Made by a program: the position numbers and the translations under genes | Notes under the pieces: generated by a model | What the model was told of the DNA's origin: nothing | Seen by the model: only the letters and a program-made list of their open reading frames with translations | Databases searched by the model: none | In this document: piece by piece, positions 48,358 to 58,622 of the stretch | Position numbering within the stretch: position 1 is the first letter of the stretch | Layout: each line of letters opens with the position of its first letter | Origin: Zea mays | Lineage: Eukaryota; Streptophyta; Magnoliopsida; Poales; Poaceae | Length of the DNA: 64,000 nucleotides | Direction of reading: 5' to 3' | Assembly: GCF_902167145.1 (NCBI RefSeq) | Contig: NC_050101.1 | Span: 110,761,789-110,825,788, forward strand

Positions 48358-48513
48358 CCTGTTTTTTATCTTTTTTTAGCTAATAGATGTCAGCTTCTTG
48401 ATTTTTAAGAAACTAGAAATTCAATTTTTCTAAACTAAGGCATAAACTGGTAGAATCACCTCAATTTCTATAAACCAGTTTCTTAGAAAATAGTTATTTC
48501 CAAATAAGCCCTA
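48358..48513. mobile_element. MITE, right part
   Basis: AT-rich inverted-repeat sequence completing the element begun at 41,891. The first five bases are the copia target duplication. Confidence 0.55.
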
Positions 48514-49089
48514 AGTGACGACAGACCAGCTGCACGCTTAAGTTTTGTCCTGTTCTGCATGCACGGTTAATTGTATATTATTGCTCCATGGACAAAATAA
48601 CATGTACACTTAAGATCTGCCCTTCAACTGCATGCATACATATATAACATGTAGGTATTTATGCAATTCCTTACACTGCATAAAAAAATTGACATGTTGT
48701 TCACTGGTGGACGCATCTCCGGGTGGAGCATAAAAACCTTAAGTTTTGAGCATAAAATCTCTCAATTATAAGCGTAAATACCGAGTCAATGAGAGGTTGA
48801 TAGTTCTAGTAGGTTGTTATTACGATCCTATTTTTATGACAGATCCGAAAAACATGGCAGCCGCATGCATGCGGTTTCTATTTTTATACAGATCCAAAAA
48901 TTATGACAAAATCGTGGGAGTTTCCATTGCATGCGCGAAATTACGAACAACATAAATCAAGGAATTGCCTTTCCAATATGCATGCAGTAAACTGATATAC
49001 GAACTCCGTGTTCAAGCATAAAATCGTATATTTTTAGCGTAAATAATACATGTGGTAGGCATAAAACACAATAATCGAAAAGAAAACTG
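48514..49089. other. AT-rich intergenic sequence
   Basis: Nothing recognised. Confidence 0.5.
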
Positions 49090-49570
49090 CGCCGGGTCGG
49101 AGGATGTCACGCGCGATCATCGCTGCGCGCATCTCGCGCCTTCCGTGACGTCACTCGCTCGAACATCGCGCCTCATGCGTCGTCATCGCTACTCGCACAT
49201 CGACGGGCGTCGCTTGCTCGCCGGCCTTGGAAGTGCTGCCTCCTCGGAGCTTCGGGGACGTTGCCGCTTGCTCGCACAAGGGCCCCGCTGTCGCTCGCCC
49301 TATGGATCGGGGAACCGCCGCCACTACTCCAGATCGAGGAACCTCCACCACCGCGCGTCGAGGTAATGGAGTTATGGCCACCGGCCTGGGAACCGCCGCC
49401 ACCGCACAAGGGCAGTGCAGTCGCTCGCCCTCTGGATCGGGGGCCGCCGCCGCCGGCCTGGGAACCGCCGCCACCGCATGTCGAGGTCGGGGAGCCGCGG
49501 CCACCACAGCCATTGGCCGGGGGTCCACCGCTGCGCGCGCTATCGGGCAACCGCCGTCGCTAATGAATCG
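49090..49570. repeat. GC-rich block with irregular internal repeats
   Basis: GGAACCGCCGCCACCGC and TCGCTCGCCCTCTGGATCGG-type units recur several times with variation. Several frames are open on both strands because of composition. No protein family is recognised. Confidence 0.6.
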
Positions 49571-49697
49571 AGATGGGGCGTGAAAAACTGATCCCTAGCA
49601 CTACGGATTTCTTTTATAGACGTTTGGACCTGGTCCGGCTCGACCGGATTGCACTGTCTGGCCTGTGCTTCCTTTAGTTATTGGAAGCTCAGGGCTC

Positions 49698-49698
<1 letters not shown>

Positions 49699-49784
<86 letters not shown>
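49699..49784. repeat. TA dinucleotide microsatellite (about 85 bp)
   Basis: Uninterrupted alternating A and T. It directly borders the diverged copy C of the duplicated flank. Confidence 0.98.
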
Positions 49785-49786
<2 letters not shown>

Positions 49787-50730
49787 TGGTTGGGCCGGTT
49801 TCGACATTCAGCCCGAAGAAAAAGAACCCGCCGATTTTCGGTTCTGATCCACCATTTTAATTTCTTTCAATAGATTTAACTGCAGGACTGGCTCCCGAGA
49901 AAGTAAAAAAACTTGTACGTTTAACTGCAGGAATGGTTCCGGAGGGTATGCGGACGAAATAATCGTGGCTCATCGGCTCGCTCGGTTCGTAGTCAGCTTA
50001 GATCGAATCGACTCGTTTGAATTTTTTCACGAGCTGAGATGACATCCTAGCTTGATTCGTTAATGAGATAGCTCAGTGTATTAACGAGCCAGCTCGCAAG
50101 CTAAATAAACTATCACATTTCAGCAAAACAAAACTATATGCATATTATTTACGTATTAATTGATGACCATATTAGATGTATGTGTGGTGTCTATGGCATA
50201 TATATGAGTTAAACTAATGATTCATGAACTATGTCTATGTGTTAAATTGGTCTATACGAATATAACTGTGGGTTATACTGATGAACATGTATGTGAATAA
50301 TGAATTAATGAGTGATGAGTTGTCTTAATTTGATGTTACATTGATGTCATATGTGAAACTATGAGTATAATTACTATTTTCTATTGTTAAATTAGTTTAA
50401 AATTAACTAGAAATTGATTATTACATATATATTATTTTTTCTGCTTTAGCTCGTGAGCTAAACGAGTCAGCTCAAGCTCGTAAACGAGCTGAGCCAAGCT
50501 GATTCTGTGGCTTATTAGCTTAACGAGTCGAGTCGATCTAGCTTGCTAGCTTAACGAGCTAGTTTAAGCTCGAACAAAATAAGCCGAGCTGCCAGCCCTA
50601 CTGGAGGGCATGTATGGTGCGTGAGCACGTGCACCATCAGCTGGTGCTCCAAGGACCAAAGTTAAGCGGGGGAGCGTGCGGTGCATCGTCCACGGCGGCA
50701 GCAGTAGCATGCATGGCATAGAGAATACAC
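49785..50730. repeat. Diverged third copy (C) of the duplicated flank, with an insertion
   Basis: GGTTGGGCCGGTTTC at 49,787 onward parallels 30,294 and 63,714, then jumps to GCAGGACTGGCTC (as at 30,566). After an inserted block (about 49,965-50,600), GGGCATGTATGGTGCGTGAGC to AGCAGTAGCATGCATG parallels 30,579-30,680. Divergence is clearly higher than between copies A and B. Confidence 0.6.
49965..50600. mobile_element. Unclassified transposon-like insertion in copy C
   Basis: The middle is AT-rich and both ends carry clusters of CTCGTTAACGAGC/AGCTCG-type words (near 49,970-50,105 and 50,450-50,590), ending GAGCTGCCAGCCCTAC. Termini and target duplication were not resolved. Confidence 0.4.
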
Positions 50731-51159
50731 TCATGAGTCATGACTGCTACAGCCTGCAACGGCCGTGCAGTGCATGGATGCGCGGCGGCACCAAAAGCGT
50801 GCACGTACTGGGTACTGTACTTGGGAATATGTGCATGTCGATCGATCGGTTAGACCCGGCAGATCGGGTCAGTGTGGTGTGACCGTACGTGTAGATCTCC
50901 ATCGTACAATAGCGGCGATCGATCGATGGTGCTCCTTGACACATTTGGTACGGTATATGTTATACAAACGTGTGTTATATTATTATAAAAATTGTTTCGT
51001 AATCTATTTATAATCTTAGCCATACATAAATTTTGCCAGATAGCACGGAGGACACTTCTGATCATAACATTGTGACACTCGAGACAGATACCGAGCAATA
51101 AGTAAGAGGCACACATACACCTTACTATATCTTTTAAGGTATGTAAACAACCACTTTTA
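50731..51159. other. Intergenic sequence
   Basis: No gene recognised. Confidence 0.5.
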
Positions 51160-52219
51160 CACTACACCAAAATCATACACTTCATACGGTTTTTTAACTT
51201 CCTACAGCTTTTGTAACAAACTGTAGGAAATAAATAACTTCCGAGAGGCAACTGGTAGCTCTAGGAAATAAACATAACTTCCTACGGTCTTTTATAAAAG
51301 CTGTCGGAAGTTAAAAAAACCGTAGGAAGTTAGCTAACTTCCTACGGCCTGCTCTAGGAAGTTAGGTTTCAGCTATTGCCCAGCCAAAAGAAAAGCTAAC
51401 TTCCTACGACTGGCTCTAGGAAGTTAGCTGCCCAGCTAACTTCCTACGACCTCTTCTAGGAAGTTAGGTTTCAGCTGTTGACCAGTCAAACGAAAAGCTA
51501 ACTTCCTACGGCTGGCTCTAGGAAGTTAGCTGCCCAGCTAACTTCCTACGACCTCCTCTAGGAAGTTAGGTTTCAGCTGTTGACCAGTCAAACAAAAAGC
51601 TAACTTACTACGGCTAGCTGTAGGAAGTTAGATTTCAGCTTTTGACCAGTCAAACGAAAAGCTAACTTCCTACGGCCGGCTCTAGGAAGTTACTTAACTT
51701 CCTAGAGTAAATATACAAACTCTAGGAAGTTACGTAACTTCCTATGGCTTTACTCTAGGAAGTTATTTTTTATTTTAAACCTCTCCTCAACCTTATCTCT
51801 TCTCTCACATTTCTCAACCCCATCTCTCTCGCGTTTGTCTCTTCCATGGAGCCGCCAGCTGCCCCCGCCACCGGCCGCCCCCGGCCCCGTCCGCCGCGGA
51901 CGCCCCTGGCCCGGCCCCGTCCACCGCGGATGCCACCGCCCTCGGCCCCATCCACCGCGGCCGCCCCCGCCTAGGCCTGCCTCCGGCCCCGCCAGCTGCT
52001 AGCCGCCCTCACCGCCCAAGCCACCGGCCGCCCACGTCGCGGCCGCCCCTGCCCGACCCCGCCACGGCCGCCCCCGACCCCGTCCGCTGCAGATGCCCTC
52101 GCCCCGACCCCGCCCGCCGCAGACGCAGCTGCCACCAGCCCCATCCGCCGCCCCCGCCCCCGCCTCGGCCCACCTCCTGCCCCGCCCGCCGTCCCAGCCC
52201 CGAATCCAGATACTCGTCA

Positions 52220-53670
52220 AGTACCTGGTTCCACAACGCAGCAAGACGCACGGGCGTAGTGAGGAGCTCCTCGGCCGCTGGTTGCGGGCCCGCCGGGCCC
52301 CACAGGACAGCGTCGTCGTCACAACCAAAGGGAGCAACAACCCTCAGATCCTACCCGTACTTCAGTTGCTTGTATGTATTGTGAATTTTGTGACGGAGTG
52401 GTGAACTCAACTTGGTGCTTTGTTTGGTGACGCTATACTGGGAGAACAGGTCGCGGGGCCTTCATGGCAGATGACGTGGATTCACGGCGGACCGTCATCT
52501 CTCGATTCATAGAACATCGCAGCGGCAATCGATGACAGGTTGTCAATTGGTAGACCTTTTTGTTCTGTGTTCACTCTGCAAAACCTCATATTTGCTCTTG
52601 TGCTCAGATACTCGCTAGTGTGGTTGTGTCTTTAGGAATTTATTGTTTAATTCGAACGCTTGTTACTTCTGCTCTAGGCATGATCTAAGTTTTTGTAATA
52701 CAAATTGCATAAATAGTCACCATTAGTGACGATACATAGATGTTAGTAGAGTTTTTCCTCGAATAATTGTTGTTGCATACTTAGCTTCGGCTATGATCCG
52801 AACTGCAGGTAACCATTGTTTTTTTTCTACTTGCAGGTATGTTCCAATGTTTGGGGAGAAAGAGTATGATCCGAACTGCCAGTACATGTCTGTTCCAATG
52901 AGACACCATATGGTTTGATGAAATTTCTTTAGTTCAGTAAGGATTCTCAGTTGCTTCCAAAGCTACTGACACTGCAGGTAAGTAGCATAGTTTGATCTAA
53001 TCTGTAGTACTGTAATCGCTCTCCATATTTCTTCACCTGTGTTTTTGCAGAACTTGTATAATTTGTTGTGCCAAAATTTTGATTCTGGATTGGCAGAATG
53101 CTGCCATCATGAGAGGTATGCTTGACATGATCAGAAGCCCTGACTGTTGTCTTCAGTGTCTCTAATCTTCTCATGTATGGTCCTAGCATGAGTTGGTAAT
53201 GTATATTGGTTTTTTTTACTCTCTATGACTATGATATAACGATACATAGCTCTCCTGCATGTTCGAAAAAATATTGACATCTGTTTAGTTTAAAGAAGAA
53301 TGGCATTGTCATATCATATTTGCTCTTGGTTAAGATATTTTCCAAATTGTATTCTGTTTTGACTCAATTTATACAATTGTTTTTCTTCTGAACTTCCATT
53401 GTTGAACTATGGCATTTGCAGAATCAGCTTGCTGGCTTATAGCCCAATGGCAATGGGTATACTTTCAGGAAAGTATCACTTATCTGATAACTGTGGTCCA
53501 CTAGACGCAAGAATGAATCTTTTCAAAGGTACTATGTTCTGAAATTTTTAAAAGGTTTATACTCTAGTTCCAATCCTCTCTTTCATTTTAGTTTGGTTCC
53601 ACTGACGTTAGCGCTCATCCTCCTTTGTAGGGAGATACTCTAAAGGTGAATCCCGGTACAAAATGCATTT
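52220..53670 (+). pseudogene. Captured aldo/keto reductase gene (Tas-like), introns retained
   Basis: Exons with GT/AG borders: about 52,220-52,330 (PQRSKTHGRSEELLGRWLRA), 52,450-52,538 (VAGPSWQMTWIHGGPSSLDS), 52,837-52,977 (YVPMFGEKEYDP, then TPYGLMKFL), 53,051-53,115 (NLYNLLCQNFDSGLAECCHH), 53,422-53,528 (LLAYSPMAMGILSGKY) and 53,631-53,670 (GRYSKGESRY). This order follows the plant Tas-like NADPH-dependent aldo/keto reductases, including the LLAYSPMAMGILSGKY strand of the barrel. Missing: the N-terminal exon with the active-site Tyr, the stretch between MSVPM and TPYGL, and the C-terminus. Stops are TAG at 52,510 and TAG near 52,951. Proline-rich repetitive sequence (51,840-52,200) replaces the natural start. 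Confidence 0.88.
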
Positions 53671-53689
53671 GTAATGAGACTTTTATTAT

Positions 53690-53870
53690 GGCTATGTATG
53701 AGATATTGTCTCTTATTAGTACTGGATGATGAGATGTGTCTTATTATGACTATGGATGAGACTTTTGTGATGTAATTGATGAGACTATGGATGAGACTTT
53801 TATGATGTAATTGATGAGACTATGGATGAGACTTTTGTGATGTAATTGATGAGACTATGGATTTAAATAT
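53690..53870. repeat. About 42-bp tandem repeat in CACTA 2
   Basis: TGATGAGACTATGGATGAGA followed by CTTTTGTGATGTAAT repeats about four times. Confidence 0.85.
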
Positions 53871-54302
53871 TGTTATGTGATTGTGTGTGAGATGTTTTAT
53901 GAGAAAATATGTTGTGCTATATAGCTGTTGATATATTTGTTATGTTGTGGAATGTGGTGTAAAATAAAAAAAACAACATTTGTAATGCTGGTCAAATTAA
54001 CTTCCTAGAGGCTTATTAAGCCGTAGGAAGTTAGCCAGCTAACTTCCTAGGGGCTACAGTCAGCCGTAGGAAGTTAGTCAGCTGACGGCGCTGACGCCGT
54101 GAAGCTACTAACTTCCGAGAATCTACTAACTTCCAAGAGGCTTTTTTGGCTGTAGGAAGTTAGCTAACTTCCTAGAGGGCTTTAGGAAGTTAAGCTAACT
54201 TCCTAGAGTTTAGGCCTAACTTCCTAGAGTTTAGGCTCTAGGAAGTTTACTATTTTGGTGTAGTGTTAGTGATGCTACATATCAATATATTTTATCATAT
54301 TG

Positions 54303-54332
54303 ATTCCGTAGCAACACACGAGTATATACCTA
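54303..54332 (+). mobile_element. Helitron-like 3' terminus remnant
   Basis: CCGTAGCAACACACG followed after nine bases by CTAG. The same CCGTNGCAACACAC core occurs at 40,743. The base after CTAG is C rather than T and the stem is weak. If real, CACTA 2 inserted close to the end of this Helitron. Confidence 0.35.
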
Positions 54333-54483
54333 GCTATAATATCATGTTATCAAGATGACAAGATGCAATACAAGCCTCAAGTTTTTCCTATGTTTCGTTT
54401 CCACGACAGACGATAATTTTATGCGAAAGAAGCAAACTGAGCAGCAATAACCAGATCCCCGTTGCACCCAACTGAATCGCTAA

Positions 54484-55889
54484 GACCAACTCCAACAGTT
54501 ACTCTCCGTATCCGTAAAATCCATCTTTCTTTCCACAGCCACAGTGCCTTCATCCCCTTCCTCCTTCCAGCAGCGACGTGCATCCCTCTCCGTATGGAGT
54601 CACAGTGGCGGATCCAGGATTGGTCCAAGAGGGGGGCTAATTTAAGACTATAACAAAAAAATTTAAACCAAACAAAAAAAGCATACCCAGTCACGGCTGC
54701 TCGATGGCGGTGCTCGCCTCGGCTTCTCCCGTGCTCCGGACTCCGGCGGCTGGAAAACGGCGGCCTTGGCACTGATCAGCTTGCTGACGACGATGACAAA
54801 GAGAGAGAGAGAGCGTATCAATGGGAGAGAGAGGTCCTCTACAAACCTCAGAGCTTGCAGCTTGCTTGGCGTGCTACTGACGGTTGCGTCCGATGAGGCG
54901 CCGAAGCTCCGCTTGGAGGAGGAGGAGGATAAACTCCCTCTGTCGTCTTCAGCCCCTCCGTGCTCCAGCTCCATGTCCATGGTGGCGTGCGCGTGGTCGG
55001 CGGTGCTCCACTGCTCGTCTGCTCTAGGCTCCGGGCGAGCGCGCTCGACGGCTCGGGCTGATATGGTCTACGGTTCCTGCGCAGCGGCGCTCCGCAGCTG
55101 GCGCCTCTGTGCGAATGCCAAGTGCGCGACCGCGCCTGGGCCTGGCGGTGGCGGGCGACTGGGGCGAGCCGCGAGCGCGGCAGCGCGCTGTGGCGTGTGG
55201 CGGTGTGGGTGGCGCCGTGGCGGGCGAGGGCGAGCTCGCTGGCGCTGCGGTGGCGGGCGAGCGCGCCTGGGCGCCTGGCGGAGTGGCGGCGGTGTCCTGG
55301 CACTAGCGGGCGAGCGCGCAACGCGCTGGTCTGGAGAGGCGCCGAGGCGGCTAGGTGGGTAGAGGGAGGCAGCGTCAGGGAGCGGCGACTGGAGTTGGGA
55401 CTGACCTAGCACGACGATGGGCCTCTATTGGGCTGCGACTGCCGACCGGGGCTGCAGCCCGAGCAGCCCTGGGTGGAGATCCGCCCCTGTGGAGTCACCA
55501 TTGAATGCGCGCCACCAGGTGGAGCTTGTGCCCACAGCTGCCGCCGAAGCTCTCGGCCGCCAGCCGTCGTCCAGTCATGGACATCCTATTCTGTTGTCGA
55601 GTCATGGACAACCCCAATAGCAACCACGTCGCCATGGATCTCTGCTCCATGGTCTCCACACCACATCTAAGCTTGGGAACGACGTCGACGTCGCCTATGC
55701 TAGTGGATGAGGATCAGACGAAGGCGACGATTGGGTTGCATGGAGGAGAGAAAAAGCGTGGGAATAGGGAGCAGCTGTAGCACCCTCATTTTGCATCCCG
55801 TCATGCGGAGTTTGCAGGTGAAGGAACAGATCTCATGAGCGCATAAAATACGGACATGGAGCTATTTACGATATCTGTTGGAGTTGGTC
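54484..55889. mobile_element. TIR element, PIF/Harbinger-like (TSD TAA), containing a hAT element
   Basis: Inverted ends GACCAACTCCAACAG and CTGTTGGAGTTGGTC; flanks TAA at 54,481-54,483 and 55,890-55,892. Of its 1.4 kb, 887 bp are the nested hAT element. The remaining interior (54,500-54,600 and 55,500-55,880) has no gene I recognise. A 3-bp TAA duplication fits PIF/Harbinger, but no transposase supports the class. Confidence 0.7.
54603..55489. mobile_element. hAT element nested in the TIR element (887 bp, TSD TGGAGTCA)
   Basis: Ends CAGTGGCGGATCCAGG and, inverted, CAGGGGCGGATCTCC; perfect 8-bp duplication TGGAGTCA at 54,595-54,602 and 55,490-55,497. CAGNGGCGGA ends are a common grass hAT signature. 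The interior at 54,870-55,400 is strongly GC-rich with open frames in several registers, but no protein family is recognised; it may be captured sequence. Confidence 0.93.
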
Positions 55890-55892
55890 TAA

Positions 55893-56085
55893 GCAAGAGT
55901 CTTGGCTTGCTTTGATGTGCTTCGACAAAATGATCTCCACAACACTCCAAGCTATTGGGTGGTAGAACTCTTGCGCATTCGAGAAGATCCTCTGGGCCAA
56001 CATCTTCTCCTCGCTAGAGCACTTGGCCAGTGCGCTATAGAGCGGGCAGAGGTACTTCATCCTTCCCACCGACCTCGTCGAAGTA
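55893..56085 (-). pseudogene. Leukotriene A-4 hydrolase/M1 aminopeptidase-like C-terminal exon fragment
   Basis: The minus strand reads GRMKYLCPLYSALAKCSSEE, then a helix-rich segment with AQRIFSNAQEFYHPIA and ILSKH. The pattern VGRMKYLRPLY...FYHPIA is the C-terminal helical domain of plant LTA4H-type M1 aminopeptidases. There is no catalytic zinc domain here. The frame continues up to the TIR element at 55,889 and resumes beyond it at 54,480, ending near 54,388, so the TIR element split this piece after it arrived. Assignment rests on my recall of the family. Confidence 0.55.
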
Positions 56086-56204
56086 GCTAGAAGAACATTA
56101 TAGTACCCAACGATAAGTAGATCATCTAGAATATGAAAACAAACTAGATGTCACAAACACGACAAAGCTCATAAAATTTTAGCACCAAAGTGATGAATTC
56201 ATAC

Positions 56205-56270
56205 CAGGTTCCCTTTGATCTGTGTCAACAACAATGAGGTAAAATCACTATTCTTTGCATATTTCATAAT
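56205..56270 (-). pseudogene. Unidentified captured exon (22 codons)
   Basis: Bounded by TTTCAG|ATT and CTG|GTATGA, open in phase 0, reading IMKYAKNSDFTSLLLTQIKG. It follows the exon at 56,558-56,355 with a 84-bp intron. Both exons are multiples of three and free of stops. I do not recognise the protein. Confidence 0.5.
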
Positions 56271-56354
56271 CTGAAACAAATGCATCTTCCTGAATTTGTA
56301 AAGGTGCCTCATTGAACCAATTAAATCTTAAATTATATCAGTGAAAGATCATAC

Positions 56355-56558
56355 TTTTTTGAGTTCATATGTTCCCCTTTTTACATAATTGGATTCGGTA
56401 TCACTTGCATATTCTCTATTAATGCAAGATGGACAAGGTCCACCCAACAAATTTGAAAAAAAGTTATTCTTGTGCTTAGGTTGCACCTTTTGAAGTTTTA
56501 GAATTAGAGGATAACTGGATCTAGATGTGCTATATATTTGTTTTTTAAGATCATGTAC
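56355..56558 (-). pseudogene. Unidentified captured exon (68 codons)
   Basis: Bounded by AATTTCAG|GTAC and AAAAAA|GTATGATC, 204 bp, open in one phase. It includes a basic segment (KLQKVQPKHKNNFF) and CPSCINREYASDTESNYVK. Joined to the next exon it forms a 90-codon frame. The family is not recognised. Confidence 0.5.
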
Positions 56559-57176
56559 CTGAAATTTGCAACATAATTAATCAGCTTAATTACCAGAAAA
56601 TTTGCATGAATATGATGGATAAGTGCATCAATATCTGAACAAATTTACATTATCCATTTTTCTTGTGCATACCAAAGTAGTACAATGCACGACTACATCA
56701 CATGTACAATCTGTACATTGTCTATGTAAAAGATGTACAATATTTACAGGTTGTGTACAAAATATATACAGTTTGTATGCGCATAATATAAATAGGCATA
56801 TAGAAAAGACATTTATTTAGGAATGAGGACTTTGAACATATCGATCGAATAAGTAAATTTACAGATGAGCAATTAGATCCTGAACAGAAAAATATCAGTA
56901 ATGACTGACTTTTTTCATGAGAATGCTAGTCTTCACCTTTGATTGGGGTGAAATACTTATTCTCCATTGTCTCCTTGTCGTTGCACTCTTCTCCAATCAC
57001 CAGTCATACGATCCATAAATCACTAGTCAAATCCCATTCTTCCAAATACAAACCTTTCCTGAAGCACAATGAAATACAAGTTTAAATGCTAATAGCACAA
57101 GATTTACTAAAATAAGATAAGCTGCTCACGTTATAGGGTAAATCTACCGAATGACTCCCCTCTAAAAAGCACAAAC

Positions 57177-57320
57177 CTGATTTTTTTCATACAACATGTG
57201 GTTCTTTGTAAAATATTTGTAGGTGTGGCGTCCCTATGCAATCATAGCTTGTTCTATGGAGCCAATGGCGCCCATCACACGAGCAAGTAATGTTGTAGGA
57301 GAATCATTTTGGAAAAGGGA
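57177..57320 (-). pseudogene. DYRK/YAK-type protein kinase exon fragment
   Basis: Exon of 144 bp (48 codons) with acceptor TTTTTAG and donor CAG|GTTTGT. It reads LFQNDSPTTLLARVMGAIGS, then EQAMIA, a stop, and GRHTYKYFTKNHMLYEKNQ. This is the CMGC-insert region of plant DYRK-family dual-specificity kinases, C-terminal to the activation segment. The TAG replaces a Gln. No kinase ATP-binding or catalytic-loop exon is nearby, so it is a captured piece. Confidence 0.8.
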
Positions 57321-58380
57321 CTAAAAACATATAGGACACACTCACCAGCTTCCATGCATCATACAAGCATATGACAAAAAATGGATAAAACCCATATCTT
57401 GATATCATAATAAAAAACAAGATACATAGCTTCTAAGCATCACTTTCACTATGTTCCCAGTCCCCACTCCTCTAACTATCAGTATCCTGTTGCACGTTAC
57501 CATCTTAGCAATGGTTGCACCTTCATCTTTCTGCAACAGAACTATAACTTCATCCAAGACTGAGGCTAGATTCTGATAATGGCCACACCATGGCCATTTT
57601 TAGCATTTGAATTAACAATAATTCAATAACCAACAAAATTTTGTATTTGTTTTGTTTGGAACCCTCCTTAAATAGGAAAGCACCCACCGAAAATTAGCAT
57701 AATATTCTTTAGTATCTTTATCTTTAGTAAAAGAGCAGTTCCCTTTGTGCTCACAACGTAACTGCGTGATTTGTGTGGGTGGCATTGGCCTCCCTTATAG
57801 AATACCATGTATACCCACCTCTAGCAACTACAGATATGACACTAATTCATCATATGTTTAACCCTCCTTTCCGCTACTGATGTGACAAGACTAAAATTTA
57901 GCCCCTTGGATCCAAAGAGGCCCAAACTCAAGTACAGAAGGGTCAAAAGTTAGTAAATGGAAGATGGAGAACCTGCACGATGGAGAACATTTGTAATGTT
58001 CTTAACAGCTCGACATAAAGTAAATGAAAGTAATGGTTTCAAACACAAACAAACCAAGAATGAAGAAATAGCATAGCAAGTTCTATAAAGAGTAAATGAA
58101 CTAACAAGTAAACACACCAGACGACTGAGAGCAAACATGAAGCCAATCACAATCTTTCCCTCTGGACCAATTTGTTTCATTATCGGAATGTGGCCTAACT
58201 TTTACCTACAATAATAGTACAACTCATCTGCTATTAAAATACATACACGAAATTTGATCGACTTGCACAACCTAACAAAAGAACCTAATGTGAGGGAATG
58301 ACCCACATGAAACCAGTCAACCAATCACAATGAATAAACAAGAAAGTAATCGTGTGCACATCATCATACAAGTAGGGTTT
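57321..58380. other. AT-rich sequence, mainly intron-like
   Basis: No further exon could be supported. It belongs to the same run of minus-strand fragments. Confidence 0.4.
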
Positions 58381-58622
58381 TATGGTACCAAATTTCAGCA
58401 CTCGTCAATTTCAGCGAAGGTTGAGGACGTCGAGAGCTGAGCGGTTCCTGGCGGCTGGTGTCGGACGTCGAATGGGGGTGAAGTTGGGGGCAGAAGGAGA
58501 GGAGGCGAGGGGGCGGTGAGGCGCAACACTAGGCGAGATGGGCTGTGGCGACGGGGGAAACAAAGGGTACCAGGGAGAGGCCAGCATTGAAAGGGGAAGG
58601 GGAAGGGGAAGGAGGAGGCCGG
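58381..58622. other. GC-rich sequence left of the solo LTR
   Basis: Purine-rich on the plus strand with repeated GGGGAAG units next to the LTR. The minus strand has an interrupted Pro/Ser-rich frame. It may continue the VAMP72 intron/Helitron sequence found on the right side of the LTR. Confidence 0.35.

Larger units (their letters stand above)
51160..54265 (+). mobile_element. CACTA element 2 (3.1 kb, TSD TTA) with captured aldo/keto reductase gene
   Basis: Ends CACTACACCAAAATCA and, inverted, CACTACACCAAAATAG; target duplication TTA at 51,157-51,159 and 54,266-54,268. Subterminal repeats AACTTCCTA(C/G)G and CTAGGAAGTT in both orientations fill 51,180-51,770 and 53,995-54,245. There is no transposase gene. 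The cargo is a plus-strand chain of exons from a cellular gene, so it is a non-autonomous, gene-capturing CACTA. Confidence 0.95.

Noticed and set aside
49601..49873. Frames encoding long IYIYIY peptides
   Set aside because: Translation of the TA microsatellite on both strands.
58500..58540. Possible Helitron 3' end on the minus strand (CCCCGTCGCCACAG ... CTCGCCTAG|T)
   Set aside because: Resembles the maize 3' core and has CTAG|T, but there is no complementary stem; kept only as a candidate to test.
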